64,000 nt of DNA from Sphingobium amiense. GTDB lineage: Bacteria; Pseudomonadota; Alphaproteobacteria; Sphingomonadales; Sphingomonadaceae. How positions within the stretch are numbered: position 1 is the stretch's first letter; every line of letters starts with the position of its first letter. Position numbers and translations under genes: made by a program. Shown piece after piece: positions 33,658 through 42,937 of this stretch. The notes under the pieces are model-generated. The model saw nothing but the letters and a program-made list of their open reading frames with translations. It did not search any database and had not been told where the DNA came from. The stretch covers positions 2,170,001 to 2,234,000 of the forward strand of contig NZ_AP018664.1 of assembly GCF_003967075.1 (NCBI RefSeq), in the 5' to 3' direction.

Positions 33658-34635
33658 ATGACGATGCAGGATTTCCAGCCTTTTCCCACCGATGCGCTCG
33701 GCCATGTCGATCCGGCGCTGCGGAACGCCGCACGCGAAATATGGGCGCTGATGACCCGCGACGATGTCAACCTATCGATGCTGCGTGCCGGGCGGTCCGT
33801 GCCGGATCGCCAGTGGCGGGACGATGTTCCCGTGAGCCGAAAGCTGATCCCCGGTGCGCCGGGCGATCCCGACATACCGATCCATATCATCAATGCTAGG
33901 CCGGGCCTTTCATGTCCCGGCATCCTGCATATGCATGGCGGCGGCTTCGTCACCGGCGCCGCCCATCACGACGTGGCGATGCTGCAGGACATGGCGCGAT
34001 CGCTGGACGCCGTGATCGTGTCCGTCGATTACCGACTTGCGCCGGAAGTCCGCTATATCGGTTCGGTCGAGGACAATTATTGCGGCCTGGCCTGGATGCA
34101 CGCCCATACCGACGAATTGGGCGTAGACCGGGCGCGTATAGCAATCGCCGGGGAAAGCGCTGGCGGCGGCCATGCAGCGCTCCTTGCCATCGCTGCGCGA
34201 GGCCGAGGCGAATATCCGATTCTGTTCCAATCTTTGGTCTATCCGATGCTCGACGATCGGACCGGCAGCAGCCGCGCGGTGCCACCCCATGTCGGCACGC
34301 TGATATGGACGCCGCAATGCAATCGGCTGGGTTGGGAGGCCCTGCTGGGCGAGCCACCGGGAACCGACAGCGTGCTCCGCGCGGGCGTACCGGCGCGCAC
34401 GGCCGATCTTGCGGGACTGCCGCCAGCGTGGATCGGCGTCGGCGCCGTCGATCTGTTCGTCGACGAGGATATCGACTATGCCCGCCGCCTGATCGACGCC
34501 GCCGTGCCGACCGAATTGCTGGTCGTGCCGGGCGCCTTCCACGGTTTCGATCTGCTGGTACCAGACAGCCCGCCCGCGCGGCAGCTACAGCAGGCCAGAT
34601 TGAACGCATTGCGGCGCGCGTTCATACCGGCCTGA
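33658..34635 (+). CDS. alpha/beta hydrolase, hormone-sensitive lipase family
   Basis: A 325-aa esterase/lactonase. The oxyanion-hole motif HGGG is at 93-96, the nucleophile S167 lies in GESAGGG, the acid D265 in GAVDLFVDED and the base H295 in GAFHGFD, a full catalytic triad. No signal peptide, so cytoplasmic. It could open an ester or lactone made by a neighbouring flavin monooxygenase, which is inference. The MarR gene follows after 84 bp. Confidence 0.92.
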   Translation: MTMQDFQPFPTDALGHVDPALRNAAREIWALMTRDDVNLSMLRAGRSVPDRQWRDDVPVSRKLIPGAPGDPDIPIHIINARPGLSCPGILHMHGGGFVTGAAHHDVAMLQDMARSLDAVIVSVDYRLAPEVRYIGSVEDNYCGLAWMHAHTDELGVDRARIAIAGESAGGGHAALLAIAARGRGEYPILFQSLVYPMLDDRTGSSRAVPPHVGTLIWTPQCNRLGWEALLGEPPGTDSVLRAGVPARTADLAGLPPAWIGVGAVDLFVDEDIDYARRLIDAAVPTELLVVPGAFHGFDLLVPDSPPARQLQQARLNALRRAFIPA

Positions 34636-34719
34636 CCAAGATAGCAAATTGATTGCTGAAACTGCTTGTGATAATTCGCGCTGACAAGTTGGTGTCGGCA
34701 CGCGGAGTTCGCCGTCGGG

Positions 34720-35292
34720 ATGAAATCAGGCGGCAAGATCGATCGACCGGTGGGCAAAGCTGAAATTTCAGAAGCGCTCAGCCTGATATTGTTCGTCCAT
34801 CTCGCGGTGGCGGCTGATGCCGACAAGGCGCTGACGGCGACGGGGCTCAGCCGGACACATCACCGAATCCTGTTTCTGGTCGCATTGCGGCCCGGCGTGA
34901 CCGTGGGTGAGATCGTGACCTTGTTGAGGGTCACGGCGCAGGCGATACAGGCACCGCTGCGGACGCTGATCGAAAGCGGGCTGATCGAACAGCAATCGTC
35001 GGAACGCGACAAACGACGGCGGCATCTGGTGCTGAGCGAGCGCGGCCAAACATTTCTCACTGCGCTGGCCGACGCGCAATATGCGCGGATCGCCAAGGCT
35101 CTGGACGATGCCGGGGCCGGACCGGTCCAGGGCTTCCTGAGCATCATGCAAGCGATGATGGATGAACATGATCGCCAGTGGCTCTATCCGGCGGAGGAAC
35201 CCACCGATGAGATGACCCGACTGAAAGAACTGGTTCGTCCCAGTCAGCCGGCGCCAGCCACAAAAAACGCCCGATCGCGCCGGCCGCACTAA
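34720..35292 (+). CDS. MarR family transcriptional regulator
   Basis: A 190-aa regulator with the MarR winged helix: 'LSRTHHRILFLVALRPGVTVGEIVTLLRVTAQAIQAPLRTLIESGLIEQQSSERDKRRRHLVLSERG'. The flanking helices form the dimer interface, and the C-terminal tail is basic. It lies between the hydrolase and the SDR genes, all on the plus strand. An AT-rich dyad overlaps the SDR promoter just downstream and is its likely operator. Ligand is probably an intermediate of the pathway. Confidence 0.9.
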   Translation: MKSGGKIDRPVGKAEISEALSLILFVHLAVAADADKALTATGLSRTHHRILFLVALRPGVTVGEIVTLLRVTAQAIQAPLRTLIESGLIEQQSSERDKRRRHLVLSERGQTFLTALADAQYARIAKALDDAGAGPVQGFLSIMQAMMDEHDRQWLYPAEEPTDEMTRLKELVRPSQPAPATKNARSRRPH

Positions 35293-35397
35293 GAGCGACC
35301 GTTTTCCGTCACGATTCCGGCGACGATAGCCCATATTTCCCCGTTCGGCGGCAGATCGAAATCGCGCCGAACGCGCAACGGGCACCACCGGGCGCGA

Positions 35398-35427
35398 TTG
35401 ACTTATACCAACTAGATATATATAGTT
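35398..35427 (+). promoter_or_regulatory. sigma-70 promoter with overlapping AT-rich dyad before the SDR gene
   Basis: A -35 TTGACT (35398-35403) and -10 TATAGT (35421-35426) are spaced 17 nt apart. The near-palindrome AACTAGATATATATAGTT (35410-35427; 16 of 18 positions symmetrical) covers the -10 box. This geometry fits repression by the MarR-family protein encoded just upstream. A 9-bp inverted repeat (CGTTCGGCG / CGCCGAACG, 35342-35373) further upstream may end the marR transcript. Confidence 0.6.
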
Positions 35428-35506
35428 TCTTGCATTCTTATTCCACGGCGCGGCGCGCGGGCGCATATCATTTCAGCGATAACAGCGAATATCTCAGGAG
35501 ACCAAG

Positions 35507-36307
35507 ATGCCCGGAAGGTTGGAAGGCAAGGTCGCGATCGTGACCGGTGCGGGAACGCGGGGCGACGGGATAGGCAATGGCAAGGCGTGCGCGATCCTGT
35601 ATGCACGCGAAGGCGCTAAGGTCGTCGCCGCCGATATCGATATGGACTCCGCTCAGGCGACGGCGGACCAGATCAATGCGGAGGGCGGGGAGTGCATCGC
35701 CACCCGCACCGACGTATCGCGCACCGACGATTGCCGCGCCATGATCGACGGCTGCATCGCGGCGTTCGGAAAGCTGGACGTGCTGCACAATAATGTCGGC
35801 ATCACCGAATCCGGCGGGCCGGTGGAATATGCCGAGGAACAATGGGACCGCATGATGCGGATCAACGCGAAGAGCGTTTATCTCACCGCAAAATTCTCCC
35901 TGCCGCATATGGAACGGAGCGGGTCAGGCTCGATCGTGAATATCGCGTCGATCAATGGTGTTCGGACCCTGCCCTTCGCCAAATTGGGATATGCCGCGTC
36001 CAAGGCCGCGATGATCGCCATCTCGCGGGAAATCGCGATCCAATATGCAGCAAAGGGCATCCGCAGCAACGTTGTGCTGGTCGGCCTCATCAAATCGCCC
36101 ATCGTCGTGCAGAATAACACGCAGCTCTACGGCGGCGACGTTGAGCAGATGTGGGCGACGCGCGACGCGATGAGCCCGACGGGCAAACAGGGCGAGGTGT
36201 GGGATATCGCGCAGGCCAGCCTCTTCCTGGCGTCGGACGAATCCCGCTATGTCAACGGCACCGTGCTGCCGGTCGACGGGGGCTTGATCAACATGGTCAA
36301 ATTCTGA
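35507..36307 (+). CDS. SDR family oxidoreductase
   Basis: A 266-aa short-chain dehydrogenase. The NAD(P)-binding glycine motif is TGAGTRGDGIG (about 13-23), and the catalytic residues are S148, Y162 and K166 (GYAASK). The 'HNNVG' element and C-terminal 'YVNGTVLPVDGGL' are standard. D43 in VVAADID suggests NAD rather than NADP. AGGAG lies 6 nt before the ATG. A strong hairpin follows. Likely oxidizes or reduces a hydroxyl/keto intermediate. Confidence 0.93.
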   Translation: MPGRLEGKVAIVTGAGTRGDGIGNGKACAILYAREGAKVVAADIDMDSAQATADQINAEGGECIATRTDVSRTDDCRAMIDGCIAAFGKLDVLHNNVGITESGGPVEYAEEQWDRMMRINAKSVYLTAKFSLPHMERSGSGSIVNIASINGVRTLPFAKLGYAASKAAMIAISREIAIQYAAKGIRSNVVLVGLIKSPIVVQNNTQLYGGDVEQMWATRDAMSPTGKQGEVWDIAQASLFLASDESRYVNGTVLPVDGGLINMVKF

Positions 36308-36321
36308 AGCGCGTCCTGCGA

Positions 36322-36362
36322 CGAAAGGGCGGTGCCGAGATAGTCCCGGCACCGCCCTTTCG
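36322..36362. terminator. strong hairpin between convergent genes
   Basis: A 16-bp perfect stem (CGAAAGGGCGGTGCCG with its inverse) around a 9-nt loop, 14 bp after the SDR stop and 42 bp before the convergent amidohydrolase stop. The symmetrical A/T ends suit a bidirectional terminator, although no long U-run is present. Confidence 0.75.
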
Positions 36363-36404
36363 TCACCTGTGCGGCTGACCGGTTAGCCCGGCCGCCACAC
36401 CATT

Positions 36405-38135
36405 TCAGGCGGCCAACCGTTGCTGGCTGCCCCGGATCAGACGACCGGGCAGCGCCCCAGTCGGGATGCCGTCGCGCCATGTGATATGGCCGCTCAGGAT
36501 CGTAGCGCGATAGCCTTCGGGCACATCCGTCAGCCGCCGCCCGCCATTGGGCAGGTCGCGAACGGTAAAGGGGCGATGCAGCTTCAGCCCCTCATAATCG
36601 ATGACGTTGATGTCCGCCTTATATCCGGGCGCGATGACGCCGCGATCGTTCAGGCCCACCGCCTGCGCGGGCTGTTGCGTCATGGCGTGGATCACCCAGG
36701 ACAGCGGAAGCTTGCCCGAAGCACGATCGCGCGCCCAATAGGTCAGCATAAACGTGGGATAGCCGGCGTCGCAGACCACGCCATAATGGGCGCCACCGTC
36801 GCCCAGCCCGATCAACGTGTCGTCGTTGAGCATGATCTCGCGCACGGCCTCCAGATCCCCGTCGGCATAGTTGGCCAGCGGCATCAGGAACAATGCCTTG
36901 CCATCGTCTTCCAGCAGCAGGTCGTAGGCCATTTCCTCGGGCGTGACACCCGCGGCGGCGGCGCGTGCGGCGATGCTTTCTTCGGGCCGCGGCTCATAAT
37001 CCGGGTCCGCACCGAGCGGGAACATGGCCCCGAAGCGACGCATCACGCCGAACATCGGATGACCGGTATCGACCGGCGTCTCACCCAGCAGCTTGGCCCG
37101 TATCTCCGGCTTGCGCAATTCAGCCATCCGCTCGGCAAGCGGCAGGTCGGCAATGGCGAGATAGGAGGGGCACAGCGCGAACGGATTGGTCGATGCGTCG
37201 AAGCCCAGCAAGGCACAGGTCGATCGGGTATGAACCTGCGCCTGGAAGGTCAGTCCGTCCTCCCGGTTGAGGTCGTTGATGATCGCGATATTGTCGCGCC
37301 AGCCGGCGGGATCGTCATGATATTGCGCGAAGGACATCATAATGGGCCGGCCCGATCGCCGCGCCACGTCGCCCAGATCGAACAATTCTTGCTTGACCCG
37401 GTCCTTGTCGATGTTCGGCACGACCTGGATAATGCCGCTGTCCGCCTCCTTCAGGGCGCCGCTGATGGCATGGAGTTCAGCGAAGTCGGATTCATAGGTC
37501 GGGATCGCCTCGCCCCGGCTGTTGCGGTGCGATGTCACGCGCGATGTGGCGAAACCGAGCGCGCCGACGTCGATCGCCTCGCGCACGATCTGCCGCATCT
37601 GCTTCAGATCCTCCTCCGTCGCCTCTTCGCGGCGCACGGCGCGCTCGCCCATCACATAAACGCGCAATGGCGAATGCGGCAGATAGGCGCCGACGTCGAT
37701 GTCGCGCGGGCGCCGTTCCAGCGCGTCCAGATATTCCGGGAACGTCTCCCAGTCCCAGCTCAACCCTTCGGTCAGGACGATTTCGGGAATGTCTTCCACG
37801 CCCTCCATCAGGCAGACGAGTTCCTCATGGTCCTGTTTCCGGCAAGGCGCAAAGCCCACGCCGCAATTGCCCAGGATCGCGGTGGTGACACCATGCTGCG
37901 TCGACGGCAGCAGGCGGTCGGACCAGATCGCCTGGCCGTCATAATGGGTATGCGTGTCGACGAAGCCCGGTGTCACGATCAGGCCGGTTGCGTCGATTTC
38001 CTCCGCGCCCTTGCCATCGAAAGCGCCGACGGCGACGATCAGGCCGCCCGAAACAGCGACATCGGCCTTGATCGGATCGGCTCCCGTTCCGTCCAGAACC
38101 GTTCCGTTCCGAATCACGAGATCGAATTCACTCAT
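36405..38135 (-). CDS. amidohydrolase, N-acyl-D-amino-acid deacylase (D-aminoacylase) family
   Basis: A 576-aa metal-dependent hydrolase of the amidohydrolase-3 group. The metal motif GFVDTHTHYDGQ gives H62 and H64. 'GNCGVGFAPCRKQDHEELVCLMEGVEDIP' and 'GLGDGGAHYGVVCDAGYPTFMLTYWARDR' are signature segments of D-aminoacylase-like enzymes found in many sphingomonad catabolic clusters. The ATG at 38135 follows AAGGACG. Substrate amide or cyclic imide is unknown; members of this group are often annotated without proof. It follows another amidohydrolase on the same strand. Confidence 0.88.
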   Translation of the reverse strand: MSEFDLVIRNGTVLDGTGADPIKADVAVSGGLIVAVGAFDGKGAEEIDATGLIVTPGFVDTHTHYDGQAIWSDRLLPSTQHGVTTAILGNCGVGFAPCRKQDHEELVCLMEGVEDIPEIVLTEGLSWDWETFPEYLDALERRPRDIDVGAYLPHSPLRVYVMGERAVRREEATEEDLKQMRQIVREAIDVGALGFATSRVTSHRNSRGEAIPTYESDFAELHAISGALKEADSGIIQVVPNIDKDRVKQELFDLGDVARRSGRPIMMSFAQYHDDPAGWRDNIAIINDLNREDGLTFQAQVHTRSTCALLGFDASTNPFALCPSYLAIADLPLAERMAELRKPEIRAKLLGETPVDTGHPMFGVMRRFGAMFPLGADPDYEPRPEESIAARAAAAGVTPEEMAYDLLLEDDGKALFLMPLANYADGDLEAVREIMLNDDTLIGLGDGGAHYGVVCDAGYPTFMLTYWARDRASGKLPLSWVIHAMTQQPAQAVGLNDRGVIAPGYKADINVIDYEGLKLHRPFTVRDLPNGGRRLTDVPEGYRATILSGHITWRDGIPTGALPGRLIRGSQQRLAA

Positions 38136-38261
38136 GTCATCGTCCTTATGTGATATCCGCAGCGGAGAAATGCTGCGGCGGATGCACGCGCCATGGTGCA
38201 TCGCCCGATGCGCTCTTGCCCGGCGTCTCTCCCCCGTCGGAAACGCCGGGCGCGCATCGGG

Positions 38262-39461
38262 TTACGCCTTGATGTTGTAGAGCTTCTCGGCGTTGCCGCT
38301 CAGCACCTTCTGAATATTCTCCGGTCCCAGATCGCCCATCGCCGCCGACACGCCATCGACCGGATACAGGCAGGTGGGGTGCGGATAGTCGGTTTCGAAC
38401 AGGACATTGTCGACGCCCACGTCGCGGATGACCTGGGACAGGTTGCGGCGCTCGAACCAGAAGCACGCATAGAAGTTGGTCGCGAAATATTCCGACGGCC
38501 GGCGCTGAAGGCTGGGCTTGGTCAGGATTTCATAATATTGGTGGTCGAGCGCCTCGAGCAGGAACGGCACCCAGCCGATACCGCTTTCCACCGAAACGAA
38601 CTTCAGCTTGGGGTGACGATCGCACACGCCCGACAGGATGAGGTTTGCCATGACCCGCGCATTGCCGAAGAACAGCATGGCGCCGCCCAGCAGCCCCTTA
38701 TGCTCCATGTCGAAGGAGGGCCAGGCCTGGTCGCCGAACCAGTCGATCGATTGTTCCGAACCACCGATGTGGAAATTGACCGGCAGGCCCCGATCGGTGC
38801 AGACCTCCCACAGCGGGTCCCAGGCGGTGCTGCCCAGCGCGGGCAGCAGATTGCCCTGATTGTCGGTCTTTGTGTGCGGATCGGGATTGATGTTGATCCC
38901 GCGTAGGCCCATGTCGGCGCAGCGGATCGCTTCCTTCACCGATCCCTGGATGTCCCACCACGGCAGCAGCGCCATCGGGAACAGCCGATTGCCCGATTCC
39001 TTCTGCATCTGCGCCATTGCATCATTGTAGAGCTGCATCGACAGCAACCGGAGTTCCGGGTCGACATTGGCCGCCCGCTGGCCGCCGAAGCCGAGCAGAT
39101 TGGGATAGATGATCTGCGCCGAAATGCCGTAGTCGTTCATGAACTCCAGGCGTTCCTTGACCTGCGACGCGCCCAGATGCACTTCCTCCATCTGATATTG
39201 CAGGAAGGCGAAGCCCGGCGGCTTGGTGCCGTCCTTGAGAATGGCGCTGTTGGGGCAGGCGCCCTTGCCGATCAGCTTGTCGCCGTCGATCACCCACGCC
39301 TTTTCGCCGTTCATGACCTTAACCTGCGGCACGCGGTCCTTGAACTTTGCCGGCGCCCGCGAAATCCACATATCGTGCGGTTCCGACAGGTGGGTATCGA
39401 CGTCGATGACCTTATAGCCTTCGAAGCAGGAAGCTTTTGTGGGATGCGCCTGTATAGTCAC
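38262..39461 (-). CDS. amidohydrolase family protein (ACMSD-like)
   Basis: A 399-aa protein of the amidohydrolase-2 superfamily, which includes ACMS decarboxylase and ring-cleavage hydrolases. Motifs: VIDVDTHLSEPHD (metal site, H24), 'LPVNFHIGG', 'KFVSVESGIGWVPFLLEALD' and FETDYPHPT with the catalytic Asp. These enzymes decarboxylate or hydrolyse aromatic or ring-fission acids. It begins 126 bp upstream of the second amidohydrolase, both minus strand. A 7-bp dyad lies upstream at 39500. Confidence 0.9.
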   Translation of the reverse strand: MTIQAHPTKASCFEGYKVIDVDTHLSEPHDMWISRAPAKFKDRVPQVKVMNGEKAWVIDGDKLIGKGACPNSAILKDGTKPPGFAFLQYQMEEVHLGASQVKERLEFMNDYGISAQIIYPNLLGFGGQRAANVDPELRLLSMQLYNDAMAQMQKESGNRLFPMALLPWWDIQGSVKEAIRCADMGLRGININPDPHTKTDNQGNLLPALGSTAWDPLWEVCTDRGLPVNFHIGGSEQSIDWFGDQAWPSFDMEHKGLLGGAMLFFGNARVMANLILSGVCDRHPKLKFVSVESGIGWVPFLLEALDHQYYEILTKPSLQRRPSEYFATNFYACFWFERRNLSQVIRDVGVDNVLFETDYPHPTCLYPVDGVSAAMGDLGPENIQKVLSGNAEKLYNIKA

Positions 39462-39499
39462 TCAATGATCCTCTCAAATGAAATTTGGATATGGCCCGC

Positions 39500-39517
39500 T
39501 ATCGGCAAGGGCCGATA
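39500..39517. repeat. perfect 7-bp inverted repeat before the ACMSD-like gene
   Basis: TATCGGC, AAGG, GCCGATA. It is 39 bp upstream of the minus-strand amidohydrolase start and about 110 bp after the reductase stop. It could be an operator for the former or a transcript end for the latter. Confidence 0.35.
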
Positions 39518-39626
39518 TTGATGCTGGGAACCCCGCGATTATTTGCCGAGCCTGGCGGAGGGGCAATTCTGGATTGCTAAAGGCAGTGTTGTGAATTGCG
39601 TCTTCGGCCGCCGTCCTGCCGCCACT

Positions 39627-40214
39627 TTAAAGGGCAACCATTTGTTCGAAGGCGGTGATCACCTCGAACAGCAGCGGCACGTTGTTTTCGGCGAGCGAAA
39701 TGCCGCCGCTTTCATCGCGCTCGATATGCTGATCCAGAAGGAAACATCCCTGGGCGATGTGTCTCGGCCACATGGTCTGCAGCACGGGCCGAAGCGCATG
39801 ATCCATCATCTGCATGTGCGCAATGGTGCCCCCGGTCGCGAGCGGCAGGACCACTTTGCCGCGCAGCGCATATTGCGGCAGAAGGTCGATGAAGATCTTG
39901 AGCAGGCCGCTGTAGCTGCCCTTGTAGGTGGGGGTGATGACGACCACGGCATTGGCCTGCGCCAGTTTCGACAGCGCGTCGGCGATGGCCCCGTCGTCCA
40001 CATCGGCCCGCGCGAGCGCGGCGGGCGGAAGCTCCCGGACGCGGATATGCGCGATCGAGCCATAGTCGTTGGTCAGCAACCGCTCCAGATAGTCTCCGAC
40101 CATCTCCGAACGCGATGTCTGGGACGCGCTCGCGCTGATGATCACCAGGTCGTGGCGCGGGGCTGGCGCTTCCGATGCCTGCTGGCTCGCTGCGCTCGTC
40201 ATGACGTCCGACAC
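39627..40214 (-). CDS. NAD(P)H-dependent FMN reductase
   Basis: A 195-aa flavodoxin-fold reductase of the SsuE/MsuE type. 'DLVIISASASQTSRSEMVGDYLE' is the FMN phosphate loop, and 'AVVVITPTYKGSYSGLLKIFIDLLPQYALRGKVVLPLATGG' is the conserved centre. Such enzymes supply reduced FMN to two-component monooxygenases, so it probably serves the LLM-type oxygenases at 32349 and 62765. Divergent from the LysR gene, with a palindrome between them. Confidence 0.92.
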   Translation of the reverse strand: MSDVMTSAASQQASEAPAPRHDLVIISASASQTSRSEMVGDYLERLLTNDYGSIAHIRVRELPPAALARADVDDGAIADALSKLAQANAVVVITPTYKGSYSGLLKIFIDLLPQYALRGKVVLPLATGGTIAHMQMMDHALRPVLQTMWPRHIAQGCFLLDQHIERDESGGISLAENNVPLLFEVITAFEQMVAL

Positions 40215-40301
40215 ATGCTTATGGGGCGTTTCATCGCCGCTGCCTCTCCTGAAAAACCGAACCGCGCTGGAATTTCATGCCGCCTGCGCGGGGACAATTC
40301 C

Positions 40302-40315
40302 TGTTTGCGCAAACA
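40302..40315. promoter_or_regulatory. 14-bp palindrome between FMN reductase and lysR
   Basis: TGTTTGC/GCAAACA is perfectly symmetrical and sits 57 bp before the LysR start and 88 bp before the reductase start. Its core TTGCGCAA resembles TTGCACAA at 53532 near the second LysR unit. A LysR binding site controlling both directions is the likely role. Confidence 0.55.
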
Positions 40316-40371
40316 AGACTTTGGCAATCGCCATGCTTGTCTTGCGACCGACGAAGCGCCACAAAAGGTCG

Positions 40372-41307
40372 ATGACGGATCAATCCAAGCTGAAACAGGC
40401 GACTCCGACACATACCTGGCCCAGAGCCGGCTTCGACCTGGTATCCTTGAGGATCGTCCTCGCCGCCGCCGAAGAGCAGAGCTTTGCCGGCGCAGCGCAG
40501 CGGGAAAACACGTCCCTGTCCGCCGTCAGCCGTCGCGTTGCCGAACTGGAACAGCGCGTGGGCATCGCCCTCTTCGACCGCCATGACCGGGGCGTGGCGC
40601 TGACCGACGCAGGCGCGCGGTTCGTCGAGCAATTATATGACGTCTTCGAACGGTTGGAACTGATCGCGCTCGACCTGGAAGCGGTCGGCAAGGGCACCCG
40701 CGGCCTGGTGCGGATAAGCGCACCCATGTCGGCCATATCCGGCGATCTCCCCGCGCGCATCGCCGATTTCATGCGCAAACATCCCGGCATAGAGGTCCAG
40801 ATCACCGAAGAGACCGCCGTGGCCGCCATCCATGGCGTGACGGTGGGCGACATCGACATGGCGCTCATCCCTGGTTCCCCGCCTCCCCCCAACCTGCTTC
40901 TCTTCCCCTGGTCGGAGGATGAACTGGTCGTCATCCTGCCCAAGGGTCATGCCCTGGCCGGCCGGGAGGCCGTGACGCTGGAGGATCTAGCCGATGAGCC
41001 CTTCATCTGCATGCCGCGCGACAGCGGACTCTTTGCGATGTATCGGCAAAAATTGAGCGCGGTCGGACGGAAGATGAAAGAGCGCGCGCTGACGACCAGT
41101 TTTGAATCGATCCGCCGCATGGTGTCGGAGGGTCTGGGAATCTCGATCCTGCCGGGCACGACCGTCCATCCCTATGCGGAGAAGCTTGGCCTCGTGGTGC
41201 TCAGGCTCGATGAAAGCTGGTCAAAGCGCCCGCATTTCTTCTGCACGCGAGAGGCCGATCGCTGCTCGGCCGCCACCAAGGCGCTACTGGCGCACCTGAC
41301 GGCCTGA
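40372..41307 (+). CDS. LysR family transcriptional regulator (paralog 1)
   Basis: A 311-aa regulator: N-terminal winged helix ('FDLVSLRIVLAAAEEQSFAGAAQRENTSLSAVSRRVAELEQRVGIALFDRHDRGVALTDAG'), linker helix, then a periplasmic-binding-protein-like effector domain. The start ATG at 40372 follows AAAAGG; upstream in-frame sequence is not homologous. It is closely similar to the LysR encoded at 49659 (nearly the same helix-turn-helix). Divergent from the FMN reductase gene. It stops 2 bp from the convergent carboxymuconolactone-decarboxylase-like gene. Confidence 0.93.
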   Translation: MTDQSKLKQATPTHTWPRAGFDLVSLRIVLAAAEEQSFAGAAQRENTSLSAVSRRVAELEQRVGIALFDRHDRGVALTDAGARFVEQLYDVFERLELIALDLEAVGKGTRGLVRISAPMSAISGDLPARIADFMRKHPGIEVQITEETAVAAIHGVTVGDIDMALIPGSPPPPNLLLFPWSEDELVVILPKGHALAGREAVTLEDLADEPFICMPRDSGLFAMYRQKLSAVGRKMKERALTTSFESIRRMVSEGLGISILPGTTVHPYAEKLGLVVLRLDESWSKRPHFFCTREADRCSAATKALLAHLTA

Positions 41308-41309
41308 CA

Positions 41310-42101
41310 TCAGGCGGAAACCTCCAGCGCACCGGCCGCTTCCAGTTCGTCGACCAGGATCGGGAAAGACACGACGCAGGATTGCATGCCCAGCGAACTG
41401 GCGAGCCGGATGACGTGCAGCAGATCCTCGCCCGAACAACCCGACGCCAACGCCGCCGTCGCCGACGTCCTGATGCCCTGCTCGTTCAAATGGGTCACGG
41501 AAACATTGGCCGCGAACAGCACCAGTGCCTTTTCGCGCGGCGTCAGCGCACTCGTCGCATAGGGGACGCGCAACTGTTCGAGATAGGTCGGAAAATAGTC
41601 GTCGGACAGGGCGAGGAGCAGGTCATGGGCCTCGGTCCAGACGCCCAGGCTCTCCGCAAACTGGCTTTTGAGCGCCTCGTCCTTTTCCTCCATAGGGCGC
41701 TTCGCCTGTTCACGCAGGGGGTCGCCCTCCGGCACCAAGTCGAGGATGATCGGCAGGCCGACGAGATGCGATTGCATCCCCAGGAAGCTGACGATCTGGA
41801 TCACCTCGACCAGCTGCTCGCGCGTGCCGCCCAAGGCAAGCGCGGCCCGCATGTGCAGGCGCGTGCCGGTGTCGAACAGATGGGTGATGGATGCGTCCAG
41901 GGCGACGGCGACCAGATGATGCAACAGGGGGGACAGAGTCGAACTCTTCTTCACCACCCCGCCCGTTGCGACCAGCTTTTCCAGGAAATCCGGGCACAGG
42001 ATCGCCATCGCATCATATTCGTCCACCCAGAAGCCGCGCAGGCGGATGAACTCCTCCTTCACCGCCTTGGCGCGCCCCGTCAGTTCCCTGTTCGCCATCA
42101 T
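41310..42101 (-). CDS. carboxymuconolactone decarboxylase family protein, two-domain
   Basis: A 263-aa protein that contains two AhpD/CMD-like halves: 'LLHHLVAVALDASITHLFDTGTRLHMRAALALGGTREQLVEVIQIVSFLG' and 'LVLFAANVSVTHLNEQGIRTSATAALASGCSGEDLLHVIRLASSLG'. The family includes gamma-carboxymuconolactone decarboxylase and peroxidases, but the Cys-x-x-Cys of AhpD is absent, so a lyase/isomerase role is more likely. Its start codon is 2 bp after the SDR stop; the two are coupled. GGAG precedes the paired ATGs. Confidence 0.87.
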   Translation of the reverse strand: MMANRELTGRAKAVKEEFIRLRGFWVDEYDAMAILCPDFLEKLVATGGVVKKSSTLSPLLHHLVAVALDASITHLFDTGTRLHMRAALALGGTREQLVEVIQIVSFLGMQSHLVGLPIILDLVPEGDPLREQAKRPMEEKDEALKSQFAESLGVWTEAHDLLLALSDDYFPTYLEQLRVPYATSALTPREKALVLFAANVSVTHLNEQGIRTSATAALASGCSGEDLLHVIRLASSLGMQSCVVSFPILVDELEAAGALEVSA

Positions 42102-42103
42102 TC

Positions 42104-42937
42104 TTACTCCAGCGCCGCCGCGTCCTCGACCTTGTAATAGGGGCCGGTCATGATGCCCCCGTCGACCGGCATGATGACGCCGGTGACATAGGATGCGCCG
42201 TCCGACAGCAGCCAGGCCGCGGCCTGCGCCAGCTCGCGTGGGATACCCGCCCGGCCGAGCGGAATCTGGCGCAAGCGGCGCGCATTCTGCTCCGGCGAAC
42301 TGTTGCCGCCCTCCTTGGACATGGCCGAGGGGCGAGACCGGCCTGGGCACACCGCATTCACGCGGATGCCCCGATCGCCGTAATCATGCGCGCCGGTCAG
42401 GGTCAGGCCCACGACGCCGAACTTGCTGGCGGCGTAGGCCGCATTCTTGCCGAAGGCGCAGATGCCGGTGAGCGACGAGGTATTGACGATCGACCCGCCG
42501 CCCGTCTTGAGCATCTCGATGATCTGGTGCTTCATGCAGTAGAAGACCCCGGACAGATTGATATCCAGCACGCGCTGAAACTCTTCGTCCGATGTTTCGT
42601 GAAATTCTCCGGTCTGCACCACGGCCGCGTTGTTGAACGCCCCGTCGAGCCGGCCATAGGCGGAAACGGCGGCCGCGACCATGTTCTGGACCGAAGCCTC
42701 CGATGCCATGTCCGCCGCGACGAAATCGGCCGTGCCGCCGGTATCGCGCACGATGTCGAGCGTTTCCCGGCCGCCCGTTTCGTCCCGGTCGGCAAGGATC
42801 AGGCGCGCCCCGGCCTTCGCCAGGATGAAGGACGCCGCCCGGCCGATGCCGCTGCTTGCCCCGGTGACGATGATCGACTTGTCCTTGAGGCCAGGAATCT
42901 TGGCCAGATCGTCGTCGAGATATAGTGACAGGTCCAT
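42104..42937 (-). CDS. SDR family oxidoreductase
   Basis: A 277-aa short-chain dehydrogenase with TGASSGIG (25-32), FNNAA, S154/S155, Y168 and K172 (YAASK), and the C-terminal 'YVTGVIMPVDGGI'. D50 and R51 after the second strand (LILADRDE) suggest NAD. It precedes the CMD-like gene by 2 bp, so the dehydrogenase product is probably the CMD-like enzyme's substrate. The 139 bp upstream, toward the MFS gene, contain a weak dyad (AAACA...TGTTT, 42954-42971). Confidence 0.92.
   Translation of the reverse strand: MDLSLYLDDDLAKIPGLKDKSIIVTGASSGIGRAASFILAKAGARLILADRDETGGRETLDIVRDTGGTADFVAADMASEASVQNMVAAAVSAYGRLDGAFNNAAVVQTGEFHETSDEEFQRVLDINLSGVFYCMKHQIIEMLKTGGGSIVNTSSLTGICAFGKNAAYAASKFGVVGLTLTGAHDYGDRGIRVNAVCPGRSRPSAMSKEGGNSSPEQNARRLRQIPLGRAGIPRELAQAAAWLLSDGASYVTGVIMPVDGGIMTGPYYKVEDAAALE

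Noticed and set aside
36420..38153. 577-codon plus-strand frame
   Set aside because: Shadow of the minus-strand amidohydrolase; composition rich in Arg, His and Gln and no domain.
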